Of a DNA stretch of 7,852 nt, positions 7,706 through 7,852 are shown in pieces (the first letter of the stretch is position 1; each line of letters starts with the position of its first letter). Origin of the DNA: Promicromonosporaceae bacterium (GTDB taxonomy: Bacteria; Actinomycetota; Actinomycetes; Actinomycetales; Cellulomonadaceae). The stretch covers positions 1 to 7,852 of the forward strand of contig WQZL01000118.1 in the NCBI GenBank assembly GCA_009780755.1, given 5' to 3'. Position numbers and translations under genes: made by a program. The notes beneath the pieces are model-generated. The model was not told the origin of the DNA. It did no database searches and saw only the letters and a list, made by a program, of their open reading frames with translations.

Positions 7706-7730
7706 GGTGGTTGAGCCTGCCGAAACCACC
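7706..7730. repeat. Short palindrome of the GGTGGTTGAG...CGAAACCACC type
   Basis: GGTGGTT (7706-7712) and AACCACC (7724-7730) are a perfect 7-bp stem around GAGCCTGCCGA. From memory, very similar palindromes (GGTTGAGC...GAAACC) are frequent between genes in several actinobacterial genomes, so this is probably one copy of a dispersed repeat; no second copy is in the window. Confidence 0.5.
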
Positions 7731-7736
7731 CACCAA

Positions 7737-7773
7737 GAGGCCCCGGCCGACCGTAACGGTCAGCCGGGGCCTC
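7737..7773. terminator. Strong terminator-like hairpin (bidirectional)
   Basis: GAGGCCCCGGC (7737-7747) pairs perfectly with GCCGGGGCCTC (7763-7773). After one C/A mismatch, GACCG (7749-7753) pairs with CGGTC (7757-7761) around a TAA loop, giving 16 of 17 pairs. No U-tract follows on either strand; actinobacterial terminators often lack one. It is the best candidate for ending the ppdK transcript and would look the same to a leftward transcript from beyond the window. Confidence 0.72.
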
Positions 7774-7785
7774 CTGGCATCAGGC

Positions 7786-7851
7786 GACTTCGGCAGTTTG
7801 GTTCATTTTCGGCAGCTCGAACTGCCGAAAATGAACCAAACTGCCGAAGTC
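7786..7851. repeat. Long perfect palindrome, 30-bp arms with 6-nt loop
   Basis: Bases 7786-7815 are exactly complementary to 7822-7851, with CTCGAA between. Each arm holds TTCGGCAG twice in direct orientation (left arm 7789-7796 and 7808-7815), so the element contains four related 8-mers, two each way. The arms are less GC-rich than the flanks (TTTGGTTCATTTT in the middle). It may be a terminator, a mobile palindromic element, or a protein-binding cluster. The window ends one base after it. Confidence 0.85.
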
Positions 7852-7852
7852 A

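Overview
This 7.85-kb window comes from a GC-rich actinobacterium. The signs are the dnaK-grpE-dnaJ-hspR gene order, HspR-type operators (HAIR) upstream of dnaK, a GrpE with the N-terminal FTDKRK block seen in actinobacterial GrpE proteins, and strong G/C bias at third codon positions. Which order it belongs to cannot be fixed from the sequence alone. A zinc-finger-free DnaJ in this operon and a pyruvate phosphate dikinase with its regulatory protein would fit Micrococcales, Propionibacteriales or Actinomycetales-like lineages.

The left half (1-3806, minus strand) is the DnaK chaperone operon, read right to left: dnaK (622 aa), grpE (224 aa, GTG start overlapping the dnaK stop by 4 nt), dnaJ (328 aa, J domain plus G/F region plus C-terminal substrate domains, no zinc finger), and the first 12 codons of a gene that looks like hspR, the operon's MerR-type repressor. 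DnaK binds clients in an ATP-driven cycle, DnaJ delivers clients and stimulates ATP hydrolysis, GrpE exchanges the nucleotide, and HspR would close the loop by binding the HAIR sites. The gaps between the operon genes carry copies of a short palindromic repeat, and the 5' end of grpE holds a perfect 10-bp hairpin.

The central divergent region (3807-4079) contains three HAIR-type inverted repeats at 3873-3891, 3900-3918 and 3936-3954. A plausible dnaK promoter lies under the first two. A weaker candidate promoter for the rightward genes lies at about 4044-4073.

The right half (4080-7625, plus strand) is a two-gene unit: the bifunctional kinase/phosphorylase that controls pyruvate phosphate dikinase (PPDK), followed 3 nt later by ppdK itself (884 aa). 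PPDK interconverts pyruvate + ATP + Pi and PEP + AMP + PPi. The regulatory protein switches it off and on at the threonine two residues before the catalytic histidine, and that Thr-Ser-His triad is present (T450-S451-H452).

The last 227 bases (7626-7852) hold no gene. They contain a dense series of inverted repeats: one spanning the ppdK stop codon, a short one of the GGTGGTT/AACCACC type, a strong terminator-like hairpin, and a perfect 30-bp-arm palindrome at the window edge. No wholly new system is evident. The most unusual material is non-coding: the edge palindrome, the repeat family inside the heat-shock operon and the hairpin inside grpE.
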